9,633 bases of DNA from an uncultured Burkholderiales bacterium (lineage in GTDB: Bacteria; Pseudomonadota; Gammaproteobacteria; Burkholderiales; Burkholderiaceae_C): contig CAIQIL010000527.1 of the NCBI GenBank assembly GCA_903871865.1, positions 1 through 9,633 of the forward strand. The letters are read 5' to 3'. Below the pieces are notes generated by a model. That model saw nothing but the letters and a program-made list of their open reading frames with translations, had not been told where the DNA came from and searched no databases. Positions 6,443 to 9,633 of this stretch are shown here, one piece after another (positions within the stretch are counted from its first letter, which is position 1; each line of letters begins with the position of its first letter). The position numbers were made by a program, and so were the translations under genes.

Positions 6443-6781
6443 ATGAGCAACTACCAAGAACTCCTCGCACAAAAAGCAGCCCTTGAAAAACAGGCTGCCG
6501 ACCTTGAGAAGCAGTTGCAGGACGCGCGCCGCGCCGAGCGCTCTGGCGTGATCGCCCAAATCAAGAGCCTGCTGGCCGAACACGGCCTGACCGTGGCCGA
6601 CCTGGGCCTCAAGCCCGGCAAGCAAGCTGGTACGGGCGCTGCCCCCACCGCTGGCCGCAAGGTCGCCCCCAAATACCGCAACCAGGCCACCGGCGAAACC
6701 TGGACCGGCCGTGGCCTGCAACCCAAGTGGGTTCAAGCCGCCGTGGCAACGGGCAAGAAACTCGAAGATTTTGCCATTTGA
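6443..6781 (+). CDS. H-NS family nucleoid-associated protein
   Basis: A 112-residue protein, typical in size for the short betaproteobacterial H-NS proteins. Residues 1-48 are rich in Leu, Ala, Lys and Glu with coiled-coil spacing (the oligomerisation part), including the family block SGVIAQIKSLLAEHGLTVAD (34-53). A Gly/Ala/Pro/Thr linker spans about 57-73. The C-terminal DNA-binding domain (74-112) carries YRNQATGETWTGRGLQPKW (78-96). H-NS proteins bind AT-rich DNA through the loop after the TW pair, compact the nucleoid and silence foreign genes. Here that loop reads GRGLQP: the first Arg of the usual Q/R-G-R core is kept but the second is Leu, which may change DNA preference. The start is fixed by AAGGA 6 nt upstream. 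The gene appears to be monocistronic, with its own candidate promoter (6272-6301) and a strong terminator (6843-6876). Confidence 0.95.
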   Translation: MSNYQELLAQKAALEKQAADLEKQLQDARRAERSGVIAQIKSLLAEHGLTVADLGLKPGKQAGTGAAPTAGRKVAPKYRNQATGETWTGRGLQPKWVQAAVATGKKLEDFAI

Positions 6782-6842
6782 AATGCGCTGAGTTGAATGG
6801 GGTCTGCGGCATGCCCGCAAACCTCACTGCACAGCACCCAAG

Positions 6843-6876
6843 AAACAGCCGGGCCGCAAACCCGGCTGTTTTCTTT
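6843..6876. terminator. Strong intrinsic terminator, probably bidirectional, between convergent genes
   Basis: An 11-bp perfect stem, AAACAGCCGGG (6843-6853) with CCCGGCTGTTT (6861-6871), encloses a 7-nt loop, CCGCAAA. On the plus strand it runs into a T-rich tail (TTTTCTTT, 6869-6876), ending the H-NS gene transcript 61 nt after its stop. Read on the minus strand the tail is TTTCTTGGG, weaker but usable, and the hairpin lies 37 nt beyond the M16 gene stop. It therefore probably serves both genes. Confidence 0.85.
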
Positions 6877-6907
6877 GGTGCCCGCCCGAGGCACCCAGCG
6901 GTTCACT

Positions 6908-9633
6908 TCACTTGAAATCGCCGGCAAAGCCAAACACGAACTGCGCAGGCTGGAGGTGGCGGCGCAAGGCCGCATTCACCTCTGCCAAGGTCAGCGCTTC
7001 GAGTTGTGCGTCCACCCGCGCTGAGACGGCAAAGTCCCGCTCCAGGTAGAGGTTGCTGGCCCAAGCCGCGGCCAAGCGCGCATCTTGCGCTCGGCCCAAT
7101 CGGCGGAAACTCAAGAGGCCGCGCTTGCCGGATTCGAACTCCGCCTGCGTGAAACCCTGCTTGAGCGCGCGTTCGATTTCCTCGCGGAAAGCCGACTCGA
7201 CTTTGTCTCTGTTTTGCGGCGCAAAAATCGCCGTGGCCGACCAATCTGAATGGGCCTCCTGCGAGCTCCACTGGATGCCGCTGTAAACGCTGTAAGACAG
7301 GCCATCGCGCTCACGGATGCGGTTCCACAAACGGGAATCGCCGCCGCCGCCCAGCAGGTGGTTGGCCAGCATCAGCGCCGGGTAATCGGCATCGCGGTCG
7401 CTCAAGGGCAGCGCTTGCTGGACCGACATCGTCGCGTTCTGTTTGTCGGGCGTGCTCAGCACCAGGCGCGCGGCCGGCACGGGCACCAGCGGGTCTGGCA
7501 CGCGCGCGAAGGGCTCGGCCTTGCGCCAGCTGCCGAAGCCCTGCGTGAGGGCCGTGCGCACCGCCGTTGCATCGAAATCGCCCACGGCCGAGAACTGCGC
7601 GTTCGCCGCCGACACGAAGCGCTGGTGGAAAGCCTGAACCCGTTCGGCCTTCACGGCCTGCCAGTCGGCCACGGTTTCGTCGAAGCTGCGGGCATGGCGC
7701 ACATCGCCCAGAGGGTAGGGGTCGCCATGGCGGGACATGGCCTCGGCCAGCACGGCTTCGGGCTCCTTGCGCTGCGCCTCGATGCCGGCCAGCGCCTGGC
7801 TGCGCACCTCCTCCAGCACATCGGCTGGCAGGCTGGGCTGCTGCAGCAAGTCGGACACCAGCGCGATCAGCGCGGGCAGGTGCTCGCGTCGGCTCGACAA
7901 GGCCACATTCAACTGCCCCGGGCCGGCGGAGAAAGCCACATCCGACTGCAGGGCGTCCAGGCGGTCCTGCACCTGCTGGCGGCTCAACTGGGCCGTGCCC
8001 TTGTCCAGCAAGGCGGCCAGCGCACTGGGCGCCTCACCCCAGCCCGCCAGGCTCTCCGCGGTGCCAAAACGCAGCGTCAGCGTGGCCTTGACGGCCTGCC
8101 CGCGCGTGGTCTTGGGCAGCAAGGCCACCTTCATGCCCGACGGCAAGGCGAAACGCTGGGTGCGGGCGTCGATGTTGGCCGGCGTCGCGTCGAACACCTC
8201 GGCCTGTGCCTGTGCGGCCTGCCCCTGGAAGCCCTTGAGCTCGGCGGCCACGTCCACGCGCTGTGGCGCCGGGGCACGCACGGGCTGTTGCGTCGGCACG
8301 TACTGCGCCAAGGTGCGGTTGGCACCGACGAAATACTGCTGCGCCACCCGTTGCACATCGGCCAGCTGGATGGCCTTGACGCGGTCGCGCAGCAGGAAAT
8401 ACAAGCGCCAGTCACCCTGTGCCACCGATTCGGACAAGGCCACACCGACGTGCTGCGGGTCGGCGAAACCAGCGTCCCAGTCCTTGAGCCACTTGGCGCG
8501 GGCACGGGCCAGCTCTTCGGCAGTCACCGCTTGCTGCGCGAACGACTCGCCCGCGGCGAGCAAGGCCTTGGCGGCGGCATCGGCGTCTTGTTGGGCGCCC
8601 AACTGCGCGCCCAACATGATGAAGCCAGGGTCGGCCAGGCCTTCCGAGAAGCTGAACACCGCTGCGGCCAATTGCTTGTCCACCAGCTGCTTGTGCAGGC
8701 GCCCCGAGGGGCTGTCGCCCAGGATGGTGGTCAGCAGGGACACGGCCGCGTAGTCCGGGTGCGCGCCCGGCATGACGTGGTAGCCGGCCAGCAAGAGCGG
8801 CGTACCGCCCACGCGGCGCAGGGTCACACTGCGCTCGCCGTCCTGCACCGGGTCCAGGGTGTAGAGCGGCGGCAGCACACGCTGGGGCTTGGGCACGGCC
8901 GCGAAGGCCTGCTGCACCCAGGCCAGGGCCTTGGCCGCATCGAACTTGCCGGAGATGATCAGCGTGGCGTTGTCGGGCTGGTAATGGCGCTTGTAGAAAG
9001 CCTGCAGGCGGGAGATGTCCACGCCCTCCACGTCGGTGCGGGCGCCGATGGTGGACTTGCCATAGTTGTGCCACTGGTACATGGCCGACAGCGTCTTCTC
9101 CATCAGGACGCGGCCCGGGTCGTTCTCGCCCATCTCCATCTCGTTGCGCACCACGGTCATCTCGCTGTCGAGGTCCTTGCGGGCGATGAAGCTGTTGACC
9201 ATGGCATCGGCCTGCCACTGCAAGTACCACTTCAGGTTGTCTTCGTTGGCCGCGAAGCTGGCGAAGTAGTTGGTGCGGTCGTACCAGGTGCTGCCATTGG
9301 CGCTGAAGCCGCGCTTGTTGAACTCGGCCCAGACCTGCGGATGCCGCGGCGAGCCCTTGAACATCAGGTGCTCCAGCAAGTGCGCCATGCCGGTTTCGCC
9401 ATAGCTCTCGTGGCGCGAGCCCACGCGGTAGGTCATGTTGACCGTGGTCGTGGGCTTGGAATCGTCGGGGTTGAGCAGCACCTGCAGGCCGTTGGGCAGG
9501 CGGTACTCGCGGATGCCCTCGACCATGCTGACCGGCTGCAAGGGCCCTCTCGGGGCCGTTGCCGAAGCCGCTGCGCCCATGCTGTGTGTCTTCGCGGGCT
9601 GGGCCACCTGGGCAGCCTCGGCCGAGGGCGACA
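6908..9633 (-). CDS. M16-family zinc metallopeptidase (pitrilysin / insulinase-like), start beyond the window
   Basis: The stop is at 6910-6908 and the frame stays open to the right edge, giving about 908 residues here. A GTG at 9607 could begin an 899-residue protein, but the codons above it read SPSAEAAQ, typical of the end of a secretion signal. The real start is therefore probably beyond 9633 and the product periplasmic. Counting from that GTG, the N-terminal half is an active M16 domain: inverted zinc motif HLLEH (76-80; H76, E79, H80) and the third ligand E156 in VVRNEMEMG, 76 residues on. The C-terminal half (about 483-899) repeats the fold without the zinc motif (WGEAPSALAALLDKG at the equivalent place). 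It keeps the substrate-side block RIRERDGLSYSVY (763-775), as in fused M16 proteins with one active and one inactive half. Substrates are probably peptides; which ones is not visible. It converges on the H-NS-family gene across a shared terminator. Confidence 0.94.
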   Translation of the reverse strand, partial: SPSAEAAQVAQPAKTHSMGAAASATAPRGPLQPVSMVEGIREYRLPNGLQVLLNPDDSKPTTTVNMTYRVGSRHESYGETGMAHLLEHLMFKGSPRHPQVWAEFNKRGFSANGSTWYDRTNYFASFAANEDNLKWYLQWQADAMVNSFIARKDLDSEMTVVRNEMEMGENDPGRVLMEKTLSAMYQWHNYGKSTIGARTDVEGVDISRLQAFYKRHYQPDNATLIISGKFDAAKALAWVQQAFAAVPKPQRVLPPLYTLDPVQDGERSVTLRRVGGTPLLLAGYHVMPGAHPDYAAVSLLTTILGDSPSGRLHKQLVDKQLAAAVFSFSEGLADPGFIMLGAQLGAQQDADAAAKALLAAGESFAQQAVTAEELARARAKWLKDWDAGFADPQHVGVALSESVAQGDWRLYFLLRDRVKAIQLADVQRVAQQYFVGANRTLAQYVPTQQPVRAPAPQRVDVAAELKGFQGQAAQAQAEVFDATPANIDARTQRFALPSGMKVALLPKTTRGQAVKATLTLRFGTAESLAGWGEAPSALAALLDKGTAQLSRQQVQDRLDALQSDVAFSAGPGQLNVALSSRREHLPALIALVSDLLQQPSLPADVLEEVRSQALAGIEAQRKEPEAVLAEAMSRHGDPYPLGDVRHARSFDETVADWQAVKAERVQAFHQRFVSAANAQFSAVGDFDATAVRTALTQGFGSWRKAEPFARVPDPLVPVPAARLVLSTPDKQNATMSVQQALPLSDRDADYPALMLANHLLGGGGDSRLWNRIRERDGLSYSVYSGIQWSSQEAHSDWSATAIFAPQNRDKVESAFREEIERALKQGFTQAEFESGKRGLLSFRRLGRAQDARLAAAWASNLYLERDFAVSARVDAQLEALTLAEVNAALRRHLQPAQFVFGFAGDFK

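Noticed and set aside
6804..6816. Small GCGG/CCGC hairpin just after the H-NS stop
   Set aside because: Only 4 bp, no T tract, and a far stronger terminator follows 30 nt later.
6227..6820. Minus-strand open frame (197 codons) covering the H-NS gene and its leader
   Set aside because: It is antisense to a clear gene and promoter, has no binding site, and the sequence resembles no family I know.
1..9633. Mobile element, phage, CRISPR, toxin-antitoxin or defence system
   Set aside because: No transposase, integrase, terminal inverted repeat, regular spaced repeat or defence-type gene is visible. MoxR-like ATPases occur in some defence islands, but the DUF58/TgpA neighbours mark this as the envelope type.

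Overview
The window is visibly GC-rich, with dense, strongly GC3-biased coding. Its gene families fit a Betaproteobacterium of the order Burkholderiales, probably Comamonadaceae-like. The main pointers are a small H-NS protein of the betaproteobacterial type and a three-gene MoxR / DUF58 / TgpA cluster. This placement is inferred from family resemblance and base composition; no search was run.

Layout. Positions 1-533 (minus strand, running off the left edge) hold the first 177 residues of a histone deacetylase-family zinc amidohydrolase. After a 49-bp divergent gap, a plus-strand run begins: a MoxR-family AAA+ ATPase (583-1551), a DUF58 membrane protein (1548-2639) and a TgpA-like transmembrane transglutaminase (2636-4882). 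These are joined by two ATGA stop/start overlaps. An MltB-type lytic transglycosylase lipoprotein (4893-6209) follows after 10 bp, and its likely ribosome binding site overlaps the tgpA stop codon. These four genes look like one envelope/peptidoglycan operon.

A 233-bp non-coding stretch (6210-6442) follows. It holds a 10-bp tandem repeat, a candidate promoter with an inverted repeat in its spacer, and a leader of roughly 135 nt with several perfect dyads. It leads to a 112-residue H-NS-family nucleoid protein (6443-6781). A strong hairpin terminator with T-rich flanks on both sides (6843-6876) separates this gene from a convergent M16 metallopeptidase (6908 to the right edge, minus strand). 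The M16 reading frame continues past the right edge, so its real start is not in the window.

How the genes fit together. From family knowledge, the MoxR/DUF58/TgpA trio is an envelope-associated module with an ATPase chaperone, a membrane partner and a periplasmic transglutaminase-fold enzyme. MltB cleaves peptidoglycan glycan strands, so all four products would act at or across the inner membrane and cell wall. The HDAC-like enzyme, H-NS protein and M16 protease look like separate transcription units. I found no mobile element, CRISPR array, tRNA or rRNA. The genes look like ordinary chromosomal housekeeping or envelope genes; the least explained sequence is the regulatory region ahead of the H-NS gene.
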